Shown in pieces: positions 8,561-16,720 of a DNA stretch of 64,000 nucleotides; within the stretch, counting starts at the first letter, position 1, and the number at the start of each line of letters is the position of its first letter. This DNA comes from Clostridia bacterium (GTDB lineage Bacteria > Bacillota > Clostridia > UMGS1840). A model generated the notes under the pieces. It saw only the letters and a program-made list of their open reading frames with translations, made no database searches and was not told where the DNA came from. The position numbers were made by a program, and so were the translations under genes. The stretch covers positions 1-64,000 of the forward strand of contig JAGBEY010000006.1 in assembly GCA_017936745.1 (NCBI GenBank), written 5' to 3'.

Positions 8561-8644
8561 TGGTGCGGATGAAGGGACTTGAACCCCCACGATAAAATCA
8601 CTAGATCCTAAGTCTAGCGCGTCTGCCAATTCCGCCACATCCGC
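8561..8644 (-). tRNA. tRNA-Leu(UAG)
   Basis: On the minus strand it starts GCGGATGTGG and ends CATCCGC-A-CCA with CCA encoded. The acceptor stem GCGGATG/CATCCGC is perfect. The anticodon stem CTAGA/TCTAG encloses the loop CTTAGGA, anticodon TAG. The T-loop is GTTCAAGTC. The short extra arm lies within the normal 84-nt leucine tRNA length. A second, truncated tRNA-Leu lies about 120 bp upstream of it. Confidence 0.92.
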
Positions 8645-8670
8645 ATATTAAGTTTTTACCTCTTAATTTT

Positions 8671-8808
<138 letters not shown>

Positions 8809-8867
8809 AAACGCCTACTTATTATATCACAAGCAATCACGGTTGTCAACAAAATTATATTCATTTT

Positions 8868-9557
8868 TTAATCCATATCCAACTGTACCTTCAATTTTTC
8901 CAAAGCTCGTTTTTCAATGCGGGAAATATAAGAACGGGAAATTCCAAATTTTTTTGCTATCTCCCGTTGCGGAACGGGGTTTCCATCCAAAAGACCATAG
9001 CGAAGAAGAATGATTTCCTGTTCCCGTTGTGTCAGACAATGTCGGATGGCACGATAGAGCTTTTTTTGATGAATCTCTTTCATTGCATCGGCAAAAACAG
9101 ATTCTTCCTCATCCGTTAAAATATCCATAAGAGAAATCTCGTTCCCCTCGGAATCCTTGCCGATGGGTTCCTCCAGCGACACCTCATTCACCAGCTTCTT
9201 TTCGGCACGCATCACCATTAGAATTTCGTTGGAAATACAACGCACCGCATAAGTGGCAAGCCGAATTTTTTTCTCGGGATTATAGGACTTAACAGCCTTA
9301 ATCAAGCCAATGGTTCCGATAGAAACCAGATCGTCAAAGTCTTTTTTCTCCTTGGTATATTTTTTTGCAACATAAGCCACCAGACGAAGATTCGACTCAA
9401 TCAGACGGTCTCTTGCCGCTTCATCTCCGGCAAGCATTTTTTGAATCAGTTCTTCTTCCTCAGCCTTTGGGAGTGCCTGGGGAAATCCACCGGAATTTCC
9501 AAAATAACCCAAACAAAAAAACAGATGCTTTAACGCCTCAAACCATAAATGAAACAT
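8868..9557 (-). CDS. sigK: RNA polymerase sporulation sigma factor SigK
   Basis: 229 residues. A hydrophobic N-terminal pro-sequence (MFHLWFEALKHLFFCLGYF) precedes GGFPQALPKAEEEELI, as in pro-sigma-K. Region 2: LIESNLRLVAYVAKKY, DLVSIGTIGLIKAV, LATYAVRCISNEILM. Region 4: LTQREQEIILLRYGL and QREIAKKFGISRSYISRIEKRALEKL. SigK directs late mother-cell transcription (spore coat and maturation) after its pro-sequence is cleaved. The gene is uninterrupted, with no skin element. SigE is the close alternative, but the FPQ.L start and pro-peptide favour SigK. Confidence 0.88.
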   Translation of the reverse strand: MFHLWFEALKHLFFCLGYFGNSGGFPQALPKAEEEELIQKMLAGDEAARDRLIESNLRLVAYVAKKYTKEKKDFDDLVSIGTIGLIKAVKSYNPEKKIRLATYAVRCISNEILMVMRAEKKLVNEVSLEEPIGKDSEGNEISLMDILTDEEESVFADAMKEIHQKKLYRAIRHCLTQREQEIILLRYGLLDGNPVPQREIAKKFGISRSYISRIEKRALEKLKVQLDMD

Positions 9558-9620
9558 AGTAAAAAATCCTTTTTTATTTTATACTATGTCTCCCTTTTTT
9601 TATTCTTGCAGGTCCACCAT

Positions 9621-10784
9621 TTATTTTATACCAACATAGCCTGTTTGCTCGATAATATATTGCCCTTCCTCGGATAAAATCCATTCAATCAGCTTGTCAA
9701 CATTTTCATTTTCATTTCCCTCATAGGTCACAGCGTACAAATTACCTGTAATGGGATAGCTTTCGTTTTTTATATTTTCGGCTGTGGGTGCAATTCCATC
9801 CACTGAAAGAAGCTTAATATCCGGATTTTTGATGATTCCCTCCATATAGTAACGGAATGAAAATCCGATAGATCCGGATTTACTCTTATAATTGGCAACT
9901 TCCTCCACAATGCCCGCCATCAGGTCATTCACACGCTCTGTAGGCGGATTCATAAGCGGTGTTTCTCCCATAAATCGCTTCAGCATACTCTGGCTTCCGC
10001 TTCCCTCGTTCCGCTGAAACGCGGCAATTTCCTCGTTCTTTCCACCAACCTCTTTCCAGTTGGTAATTTTTCCGGAATAAATGTTCCGAATCTGCTCGGA
10101 GGTTAAACTATCAATCGGATTATCCTTATGCACAAAGAACACGAATGCATCTGTACCGATTGGAGTATAAGTAAACTCTGTTCCCTTTTCTTTTGCCGTT
10201 AAAATCTGCTCTTCTGAGGGATAAGCACCGAAGAATATATCAATCTTTCTTTCCCCCAGAAGCTTATAACCGCCTACCGTATTGTTATATTCAAACACTC
10301 CATCATGCAAAGCTGTAGTGTCCGGATAGGTTGCATTGACAAAAGCGGAATACACTGGAAACACTGCCGCTGCACCGTCTAAAACCGGTAAATTTTCTTC
10401 CAAACGGAATGCCTCACTACGAAATTTCACAATTTTAGACTCCTCTGTAAAGGGCAGGTATTCTCTCACATTGATATTAGGGGTGGTATTAATGGTTATA
10501 CGCCTGTTATACTCCCGGATTCCCACATTCACACCCCAAAGAACACAGAAAACAAACGGCAATATCAGCCAGAATGCAAAATAGCGTCCTCTCTTTTTCA
10601 CCCAGATAAGCGGAATCAGAAGTGAGGGAATCAACACAGCACCCAAAGTGGTTACCACATCCCACACGCCGGAAAAGGCAAGCATCAGGACAATAATAAA
10701 CCCTCCATATACACTGAGAAACAGTGCAGCCAACGTAGCAATAATTTTCCACACAAGATATGTATGTTGTTTTTGTTCGTTCAT
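9621..10784 (-). CDS. Membrane-anchored PstS-like phosphate-binding protein
   Basis: 387 residues. Three or four hydrophobic segments fill residues 12-105, followed by a periplasmic-binding-protein domain (PBP-like_2, PstS type): DGAAAVFPVYSAFVNATYP, DIFFGAYPSEEQ, PIDSLTSEQIRNIYSGKITNWKEVGG, FQRNEGSGSQSMLKRFMG. The NIYSGKITNW motif is typical of phosphate-binding proteins. The multi-pass N-terminus in place of a lipoprotein signal is unusual, and no pstCAB genes are adjacent. It may sense or bind phosphate at the membrane instead of feeding a transporter (inference). It lies 13 bp after sfsA on the same strand, so it is probably cotranscribed. Confidence 0.8.
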   Translation of the reverse strand: MNEQKQHTYLVWKIIATLAALFLSVYGGFIIVLMLAFSGVWDVVTTLGAVLIPSLLIPLIWVKKRGRYFAFWLILPFVFCVLWGVNVGIREYNRRITINTTPNINVREYLPFTEESKIVKFRSEAFRLEENLPVLDGAAAVFPVYSAFVNATYPDTTALHDGVFEYNNTVGGYKLLGERKIDIFFGAYPSEEQILTAKEKGTEFTYTPIGTDAFVFFVHKDNPIDSLTSEQIRNIYSGKITNWKEVGGKNEEIAAFQRNEGSGSQSMLKRFMGETPLMNPPTERVNDLMAGIVEEVANYKSKSGSIGFSFRYYMEGIIKNPDIKLLSVDGIAPTAENIKNESYPITGNLYAVTYEGNENENVDKLIEWILSEEGQYIIEQTGYVGIK

Positions 10785-10797
10785 AAAATGCTCCTTT

Positions 10798-11475
10798 CTA
10801 TAAAACCACGGTTACAAAATCGCGGATTGTCATTTCCGAGGCGGTGACATTGCAATCCACGGCATAAATCTGTACCCCCTCTTTTTTCGCAGTTCGCAAG
10901 GCTTCAGCAAATTCCGGATGAGTTGCTTCGTTTGGCATAAAGCACTTCACATCACGCATTTGCACCACGAAAAAGAGATAAGCACCATAGCCCTCTTTCA
11001 CACACTCACACAGCTCACGAAGATGTTTTACACCTCTCTCGGTGGGAGCATCGGGAAACAAAACGATACCGTCTTGCTCCAAGGTTACACCCTTTACTTC
11101 CACAAAGCTCGCCCTGCCATCTCTATGAGTCACACAAAAATCAAACCGGGAATTTCCGAATGTTTTTTCCGGCAAAACGGAAATCGCGTCCCGAAAAAAG
11201 CAGGTTGCCCACTCCGAAAATACACGATTCGGTGCCTGAGAATCCAGATTGATGAGTCTGTCCCCTTTTTCCACCGCCACCAAATCATATTTTGTTCTGC
11301 GGTTTGTATTGTTGGATTCTTCCAGATATACCGTTGCACCTTCCACCAGAAGCTCCTTACATCTGCCGGTATTTTTCACATGGCAGATTTCATCCTTGCC
11401 GGCTATTTCAACATAGGCAATAAAGCGATTGGGACGGGAACGAAATATACCTTTTTTTATTGTTTTGTACTGCAT
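10798..11475 (-). CDS. sfsA: SfsA family DNA-binding/nuclease-like protein
   Basis: 225 residues from the ATG at 11475, preferred over the GTG nine bases upstream because AAAGGTG is correctly spaced for it. SfsA signature: IFRSRPNRFIAYVEI, CHVKNTGRCKELL, KYDLVAVEKGDRLINLDSQAPN, FVEVKGVTLEQDGIVLFPDAPTERGVKHLREL. The EVK and FPDAPT motifs form the PD-(D/E)XK-like core. Known members are sugar-fermentation-stimulation proteins with DNA binding or nuclease activity; the precise role is unresolved. It is the first gene of a two-gene unit with the PstS-like gene. Confidence 0.9.
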   Translation of the reverse strand: MQYKTIKKGIFRSRPNRFIAYVEIAGKDEICHVKNTGRCKELLVEGATVYLEESNNTNRRTKYDLVAVEKGDRLINLDSQAPNRVFSEWATCFFRDAISVLPEKTFGNSRFDFCVTHRDGRASFVEVKGVTLEQDGIVLFPDAPTERGVKHLRELCECVKEGYGAYLFFVVQMRDVKCFMPNEATHPEFAEALRTAKKEGVQIYAVDCNVTASEMTIRDFVTVVL

Positions 11476-11578
11476 ATAAAACACCTTTTTCTTTCTGGCG
11501 CTATTATAACACAGAGGTATCTTTTTGTCAAATCAAAGTGTTTTTTCTTTTTTTTATATACTCTAGATAAGAGGACTT

Positions 11579-11618
11579 GAGTTTCTACCTTGTTATACAG
11601 GGCAGAAACTCATTTTTT
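11579..11618 (+). terminator. Terminator-like hairpin
   Basis: GAGTTTCT (11579-11586) pairs with AGAAACTC (11604-11611), with further CC/GG pairs inside, and is followed by six T. No coding gene ends just before it on the plus strand; it may be a remnant of a lost transcript. Confidence 0.45.
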
Positions 11619-11739
11619 GCTCAAAATTTCCCTGTATATCGTTGAAAACGGGCGGACAGTTTTCTTGATTTTTTTCAAATTATCGTTGAACTTTATTTTT
11701 AGATTGTAGGGTTTTGAACTACTTTTATGTCCAAAGTTA
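11619..11739. other. Non-coding stretch, possible element remnant
   Basis: No gene is visible. A minus-strand frame (..NDNLKKIKKTVRPFSTIYREIL) looks like a short decayed coding tail but has no start. A similar GTTCAACGATA word occurs here and again near 12944, on either side of the small-membrane-protein/TetR pair. These could be short flanking repeats. Confidence 0.25.
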
Positions 11740-11768
11740 TTTACTTATACTTAAGTCTGTAGTATAAT
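11740..11768 (+). promoter_or_regulatory. Promoter of the membrane-protein/TetR operon
   Basis: TTTACT at 11740-11745, a 17-bp spacer, and a perfect TATAAT at 11763-11768, about 105 bp before the ATG at 11876. Confidence 0.55.
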
Positions 11769-11875
11769 AATTTTAGAAAGTGCCTTAATTCAACATTTTC
11801 TCAAAAGTTTGTTGTTCATTTTATGATTTATCCCTTTTATAATTAAAATGTAAATCAAAAAAAGGGGGTCTTAAA

Positions 11876-12226
11876 ATGAACACAGACAAAATTATAGCAG
11901 AAGCAATAGCAAAGGATTATGCTCCAAAAGACAATTCAAAAATAATTGCCTTAAAGAAATTAGATAATAAGGCAAAATTACCTGCAACTATCTTCACATA
12001 TTCCTTTGGCATCATTTCTTCCTTAATAGTAGGAACAGGAATGTGTCTTTCTATGCATGTATTAGGTAGTAGTATGGTAAGTATGGTTTTAGGTATTATC
12101 ATAGGCATAATAGGTTTTATAGGATGTGGTATTAATTATCCTATTTATAAAAGAATGCTTGAAAAAGGCAAATCAAAGTATGCCTATGAGATAGTTGAAC
12201 TTGCTCGTCAAATAAGCGAGATGTAA
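11876..12226 (+). CDS. Small two-helix membrane protein
   Basis: 116 residues; start ATG with the Shine-Dalgarno GGGGGTC. Two strongly hydrophobic segments (about 38-60 and 63-84; IFTYSFGIISSLIVGTGMCL and VLGIIIGIIGFIGCGI) lie between charged N- and C-terminal helices. It sits 30 bp upstream of a TetR-type regulator and is probably its target or partner. Family not recognised; it could be a stress-induced envelope protein. The AT-rich codon use differs from the neighbouring chromosomal genes, which suggests acquisition. Confidence 0.6.
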   Translation: MNTDKIIAEAIAKDYAPKDNSKIIALKKLDNKAKLPATIFTYSFGIISSLIVGTGMCLSMHVLGSSMVSMVLGIIIGIIGFIGCGINYPIYKRMLEKGKSKYAYEIVELARQISEM

Positions 12227-12256
12227 GTGTAATGTTTAATGCAAGGAGTGGTAATA

Positions 12257-12850
12257 ATGAATAAATCAGAAAGTAAATATTTCAATACAGCCAAGAAAAT
12301 GAACCTTGCATTAATTTCTTTACTCAAAAAGAAACCATTTGAATATATAACCATAAGTGAATTATGTGAAAAAGCAGGAGTAAATCGCTCTACTTTTTAT
12401 CTTCATTATGAAAACACTTATGATTTGCTTAGTGAAACAACACAATATATATTAGATGGTTTTTTGTCTTACTTCACAACAGATACAAAATCTATTGCTT
12501 TCAATGTGGCAAACAGCAATTTAGATGAACTCAATTTTATTAATAGCAAGTATCTTACACCATATCTAACATACATCAGGGAAAACAAGGAGATTTTCTC
12601 GACTGCATTATCACACATAAAATCCTTCGATTTTGGTAGCGTGTATGAAAGAATGTTTGAACACATTTTTAATCCAATATTAGATAGATTTCATTATCCT
12701 GAAGAGGACAGAAAATATGTAATGATGTATTATCTGAATGGTATAAATGCAATCAGCTCTGAGTGGGTTAAAGATGGCTGCAAGAAATCAATAGAAGAAA
12801 TTGCAAAAATAATAGATACATGCATTTTTGGATTGAACAATGAGCATTAA
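12257..12850 (+). CDS. TetR/AcrR family transcriptional regulator
   Basis: 198 residues from the ATG at 12257, chosen because AAGGAGTGG at 12242-12250 is properly spaced; the ATG at 12239 has no site. N-terminal helix-turn-helix: MNLALISLLKKKPFEYITIS, ELCEKAGVNRSTFYLHYENTYDLL. The C-terminal domain (residues 70-190) is helical with a TetR_C ligand-pocket look. It probably controls its own operon with the upstream membrane protein. The ligand is unknown. Confidence 0.85.
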   Translation: MNKSESKYFNTAKKMNLALISLLKKKPFEYITISELCEKAGVNRSTFYLHYENTYDLLSETTQYILDGFLSYFTTDTKSIAFNVANSNLDELNFINSKYLTPYLTYIRENKEIFSTALSHIKSFDFGSVYERMFEHIFNPILDRFHYPEEDRKYVMMYYLNGINAISSEWVKDGCKKSIEEIAKIIDTCIFGLNNEH

Positions 12851-12875
12851 AACATATTTCGTAATTGTGAGCTTT

Positions 12876-12904
12876 GAGCCTATGGGTTCAAGGCTCTATT
12901 TTTA
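12876..12904 (+). terminator. Rho-independent terminator after the TetR gene
   Basis: GAGCCT pairs with AGGCTC around a 9-nt loop, followed by an AT-rich T-run, 26 bp after the TetR stop codon. Confidence 0.6.
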
Positions 12905-13055
12905 TTGTGTAAAGAATGATTAGTGTTAGTGGGATGAATTGTTGTTCAACGATATTTTTGACCATTTTAATGGTTTTCAAGATTGTTTTTGCAGATATGA
13001 CAAGGGATAATCACTAAAGTCCATTTTGATGGAGTATATAATTTTTTTAAAACTA

Positions 13056-13084
13056 TTGACATTTTTTCCAATTGATGATATAAT
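13056..13084 (+). promoter_or_regulatory. Promoter of the T-box/trpB transcript
   Basis: Consensus TTGACA (13056-13061), 17-bp spacer, TATAAT (13079-13084), just upstream of the T-box leader. Confidence 0.75.
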
Positions 13085-13099
13085 AAGTTAAGTTTTATA

Positions 13100-13370
13100 A
13101 GCAAAACCGTTGAGACAGAAAAAAAGCAGGTCAAGTCTTTTTCAGCGAGCGGATTACGGTGTGAGTTCCGCAAAGGCTTCTGCATAATATGGACTGTTGA
13201 GGGCAGTGTCAAATGCACTGACGCTTTCGACCGGCGTTACTGGTCAGGAGTATGATGGTACTTCGCACAAGAGCACGGAGGTTTCCGTGAATACAAGGTG
13301 GCACCGCGGATAAGTCAGTTATTCGTCCTTGATAGATGTTTTTATGAATTCTGTCAGGGGCTTTTTTATT
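13100..13370 (+). promoter_or_regulatory. T-box riboswitch (tryptophan) of trpB
   Basis: The T-box core AAGGTGGCACCGCGG lies at 13295-13309. A terminator follows (13327-13336 with 13350-13360, then T6). The upstream sequence can form the Stem I arm. A TGG codon at 13190-13192 lies where the specifier loop is expected, and the TGGC of the T-box bulge would pair with a GCCA 3' end, as in bacterial tRNA-Trp. Uncharged tRNA-Trp would stabilise the antiterminator and switch on trpB. The specifier placement was judged by eye, not folded. Confidence 0.9.
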
Positions 13371-13482
13371 TTCCCGGCAAGAAAACGCGGAGGTTTTTAC
13401 AATGAAGCTACTCACACGACGATGGCGACGAAGCCCTTTTCAACTGATACTATTTGTTTTGTAAATAAAGGAGGATTTCCCT

Positions 13483-14703
13483 ATGGAATTAAACGGCGTA
13501 AATTTTGATACATATTTTAAAAACTATCCTGATAAAGACGGATATTTCGGTAAATACGGCGGTGTCTACATTGAGGACAAGTTAAAGGATGCTATGGCAG
13601 AAATTACCGAAGCATACTTTTCTATCTGCCAGTCCAGAAAGTTTATTGCAGAACTGAGAAGAATCCGAAAGGAATTTCAGGGCAGACCTACTCCCGTCTC
13701 TCACTTGGAACGTCTTTCCGATGCTTTAGGCGGCAAGGTTCAGCTGTATGCAAAACGTGAAGACTTAAATCACTCCGGTGCCCACAAACTCAATCACTGT
13801 ATGGGTGAAGGCTTGCTTGCTAAATACATGGGCAAGAAAAAAATTATTGCAGAAACCGGTGCCGGTCAGCACGGGGTAGCTTTGGCAACTGCTGCTGCAT
13901 ACTTCGGTCTGGAATGTGATATTTATATGGGTGCTGTCGACATTAAAAAGCAAGCTCCCAATGTTGCCAGAATGAAAATCTTAGGTGCAAACGTGGTAGA
14001 GGTTACTCACGGATTACAAACCCTGAAAGAAGCGGTAGACGCCGCGTTTGACGCTTACAGCAAGGAATATAAAGACTCTATTTACTGCATTGGTTCTGTC
14101 CTTGGTCCCCACCCCTTCCCCATGATGGTAAGAGATTTTCAAAGTGTTGTGGGAATCGAAGCAAGAGAGCAGTTTCTGGAAATGACCGGTCATCTGCCCA
14201 ATGCGGTGGTTGCCTGTGTAGGCGGCGGCTCCAACGCAGCAGGAATGTTCTCCGGCTTTTTAAACGACCCTGTTGACATTTACGGTGTAGAACCCTTAGG
14301 AAAAGGTCCGAAATTGGGAGACCATGCAGCAAGCTTAAAATACGGAACAGAAGGTATTATGCACGGCTTTAACAGCATAATGTTAAAGGATGAAAACGGA
14401 GAACCTGCTCCGGTGTATTCGGTAGCAAGCGGTCTGGATTATCCCTCCTCCGGCCCGGAACACGCGTTCTGGCAGGAAATCAACAGAGTAAAATACGATG
14501 TCATTGACGACGAGGAATCTATTGATGCATTCTTCAAACTTGCCCGTATGGAAGGAATTATCCCGGCAATTGAAAGCTCTCATGCTGTTGCCTATGCGAT
14601 GAAGCTGGCAAAAACCATGGACCACGGCTCCATTCTCATTAACCTCTCCGGCAGAGGCGATAAGGATATGGACTTCGTTATCGAAAAATACGGAATCAGA
14701 TAA
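13483..14703 (+). CDS. trpB: Tryptophan synthase beta chain
   Basis: 406 residues, full length; start ATG with the site AAAGGAGG. It joins indole with L-serine to make tryptophan using PLP. The PLP lysine is in [14 protein letters not shown], followed by [14 protein letters not shown] and the phosphate-binding loop GGGSNAAG. The usual NHTGAHKIN reads NHSGAHKLN here, a mild change. No trpA or other trp genes flank it, so it probably salvages indole made by other microbes or acts with a distant trpA. It is controlled by the T-box upstream and closed by a strong terminator. Confidence 0.93.
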   Translation: MELNGVNFDTYFKNYPDKDGYFGKYGGVYIEDKLKDAMAEITEAYFSICQSRKFIAELRRIRKEFQGRPTPVSHLERLSDALGGKVQLYAKREDLNHSGAHKLNHCMGEGLLAKYMGKKKIIAETGAGQHGVALATAAAYFGLECDIYMGAVDIKKQAPNVARMKILGANVVEVTHGLQTLKEAVDAAFDAYSKEYKDSIYCIGSVLGPHPFPMMVRDFQSVVGIEAREQFLEMTGHLPNAVVACVGGGSNAAGMFSGFLNDPVDIYGVEPLGKGPKLGDHAASLKYGTEGIMHGFNSIMLKDENGEPAPVYSVASGLDYPSSGPEHAFWQEINRVKYDVIDDEESIDAFFKLARMEGIIPAIESSHAVAYAMKLAKTMDHGSILINLSGRGDKDMDFVIEKYGIR

Positions 14704-14706
14704 AAA

Positions 14707-14742
14707 AACACTGCAGACTTTAAAAGTCTGCAGTGTTTTTTT
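14707..14742. terminator. Bidirectional terminator
   Basis: A 14-bp stem, AACACTGCAGACTT with AAGTCTGCAGTGTT, and a T-run. It separates the convergent trpB and hemolysin-III genes. Confidence 0.88.
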
Positions 14743-14743
14743 C

Positions 14744-15382
14744 TTATATCACATAGAAAAAGATGGAAAAGAAGAAACAGATGCTTCCACCCAATACAAA
14801 CAAATGCCAGATGGAGTGCATATATTTCACTTTCCAAAGATAGAACAAAATTCCAAAGATATATACACCACCGGCAATACACATCCAGACAACGCCACCA
14901 ACAGACAACAGACTCAACAGCATTGGCAATCTAAGTAAAATTGCCAGTCCCATAATAACATAAAAAATCAAACTGACTGTCTTTACCTTTTCCAGTGCAA
15001 TGGCATTAAATACAATCCCTAAAATTGCACAGGTCCAGATAGCAATGAGAATGCCAAGTCCACCATTTCCCCATAACGTGCATAGGCAATAGGGCGTATA
15101 TGTACCTGCAATCAAAAGAAAAATCGAACAATGGTCAAAGATTCGGAACACTTTTTTTGCCGTTTCATTTGTCAGCGCATGATACAAGGTACTCATAGTA
15201 TATAAAACAATCATCGTACCTCCGTAAATAGAACTGCCTACCACCCCCATCGTGTTCCCCTTTAATGCAGAAAACACAATCAAAAGCACCGTAGCCGCGA
15301 TGGATAGCAACGCTCCAACACAGTGAGAGACCCAGCTGAATATTTCTTCCCCAACTGTATATTTTTTTAATTTAATAGACAT
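14744..15382 (-). CDS. Hemolysin III / YqfA family membrane protein
   Basis: 212 residues, seven predicted membrane helices. Family motifs: EEIFSWVSHCVGALLSIAA, STLYHALTNETAKKVFRIFDHCSIFLLIAGTYTP and the C-terminal HSIWHLFVLGGS. The conserved S..H..D..H..H residues are the candidate metal ligands of the PAQR-like/HlyIII superfamily. The physiological role in bacteria is not settled; members are integral membrane proteins linked to envelope stress. Confidence 0.9.
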   Translation of the reverse strand: MSIKLKKYTVGEEIFSWVSHCVGALLSIAATVLLIVFSALKGNTMGVVGSSIYGGTMIVLYTMSTLYHALTNETAKKVFRIFDHCSIFLLIAGTYTPYCLCTLWGNGGLGILIAIWTCAILGIVFNAIALEKVKTVSLIFYVIMGLAILLRLPMLLSLLSVGGVVWMCIAGGVYIFGILFYLWKVKYMHSIWHLFVLGGSICFFFSIFFYVI

Positions 15383-15406
15383 ATTCTTCTCCTTATTTTT
15401 ATATCG

Positions 15407-15916
15407 TCAATACTCGATTCCCTTTCGCGGTAAAGCACCACCGTAAAAGGGATGTTTTACGGCTCGCACCTCTGAAATATAATCGGACAGCTGTTCAATA
15501 CTTTCCGGTAAGCTATGCCCGGTGAGAACAATTTCTTTCTGCTCCCCATAAACCTTTAAAAATTCTACCAGGACATTCTCCGAAACGTATCCAAAGGATA
15601 CCGTATCCAGAATTTCATCAAGCACAATCATATCATAACTGTCACACCGCTTTTCTGCCTCGGCTAACAGCTTGGTATAAGCATCCGAAAACACAGGAGA
15701 AAGGTCCTCTTTTTGGTTATCGAACAAGCGATATTCCACAGGGGAATAAAGAACGTCAATTTTCTCCAGCTTGGAAAACACAGCAAACTCCGAAGAACGG
15801 TTATTTTTCAAAAAGGAGACATATAACACTTTGTTTCCGCTACCGGCATAACGAACAGCTGCACCTACCGATGCAGTGGTTTTCCCTTTTCCGTTGCCAA
15901 AATAACATTGAATCAT
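15407..15916 (-). CDS. cobO: Corrinoid adenosyltransferase (CobA/CobO/BtuR type)
   Basis: 169 residues. The P-loop GNGKGKTTASVGAAVRYAG begins at residue 7, Walker B is MIVLDEILDTVSFGYV, then VLTGHSLPESIEQLSDYISEVRAVKHPF. It transfers the adenosyl group from ATP to cob(I)alamin, making coenzyme B12. A corrinoid protein gene lies far downstream (62.6 kb), so the organism uses B12. A single gene away from any cob operon fits cobalamin salvage. Confidence 0.88.
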   Translation of the reverse strand: MIQCYFGNGKGKTTASVGAAVRYAGSGNKVLYVSFLKNNRSSEFAVFSKLEKIDVLYSPVEYRLFDNQKEDLSPVFSDAYTKLLAEAEKRCDSYDMIVLDEILDTVSFGYVSENVLVEFLKVYGEQKEIVLTGHSLPESIEQLSDYISEVRAVKHPFYGGALPRKGIEY

Positions 15917-16071
15917 AAGTGAAGCCTACCCTTATTTTTTTCGTCAAAACAACATACGCTTATTGTAGCACAATTTATGAAGCAAGTCAATATGAATGCA
16001 ACCTTTCATTATTTAAAAATTCAAAAAGTGACACCCTTCCTATTTTCTTCTTCCTCTTTTAAATGTCTGTG

Positions 16072-16476
16072 TCACATCTCCCAAAATCGACTATCAGGAG
16101 AATCAAAATTTGGTTTTCTTCCATCGTTCCACCACTGAACAAACTCTTTTGCATCCTTCAAATCAAACGGCGTATCTTGCCACCAACCGTCCTCAAACTC
16201 CATATCGTCCATAATGTTGAGAACCCCGGGGCGAAATACTCGCTGTACTCTTAAATTTTCCAGCCAATCCACCGAAACCTATTCCACAAAATACCGTTTT
16301 CCACGGTTGAGTCCCAATGCCGAAATTCCATTGCGATTCCGATTCCAGATTTTTCCGCATAAATACACCTTACTTCCACCGGTGAATGCCGGTGTTCCAT
16401 AACGTAAAATACCATTTTCATCAATTCTTGTTTTTACAATATTGGCAACTACACAATATTTCCATCGTCTTTTCAT
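16072..16476 (-). pseudogene. Small conserved protein broken by one in-frame TAG codon
   Basis: Two adjacent short ORFs (16279-16476 and 16072-16272) are in the same frame. Reading through the TAG at 16279-16281 gives one continuous 134-codon gene: ..GLNRGKRYFVE-stop-VSVDWLENLRVQRV... The first half (MKRRWKYCVVANIVKTRID, GTPAFTGGSKVYLCGK) and second half (LNIMDDMEFEDGWWQD) read as one soluble protein. The upstream half has a good site (GAAAGGAG). I do not know its function. Either it has been recently inactivated by a nonsense mutation, or the TAG is read through. Confidence 0.6.
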
Positions 16477-16603
16477 CGTATCACACTCCTTTCAAAGATA
16501 GAACTTTTTATCAGTACGATATAATTCTTCTGTCAAGTAATTTTAGTGAAATATCTCGCTTTGCTCGATGTGAAATAATTTCTTACAGAAATTGTGAGAT
16601 TTG

Positions 16604-16717
16604 ATGCTAAAGCATAAAATGAAATAAAATAAATCCTTATATCACACGCCGTCAGGCGTATTTCACATTGCGAAGCAATATTTCATAGCAAAGCTATTTC
16701 ACAAATCCAAAGGATTT
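16604..16717. repeat. Array of short palindromes with about 18-bp spacing
   Basis: Five mini-hairpins: ATGCT-AA-AGCAT (16604-16615), ACGCC-GTCA-GGCGT (16646-16659), ATTGC-GAA-GCAAT (16667-16679), ATAGC-AAA-GCTAT (16685-16697) and AAATCC-AAA-GGATTT (16703-16717). The last three start exactly 18 bp apart and are separated by a common TATTTCA(CA) word. The stems differ in sequence but keep pairing. The array abuts the terminator of a serine-recombinase remnant. No coding sequence lies here. Confidence 0.6.
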
Positions 16718-16720
16718 ATT

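Noticed and set aside
11619-12250. CRISPR array or phase-variable promoter
   Set aside because: No regularly spaced identical repeats here or anywhere in the window, and no cas genes.
16279-16281. Pyrrolysine or selenocysteine-type recoding at the TAG
   Set aside because: No recoding structure or pyl gene is visible in the window; a nonsense mutation is simpler.
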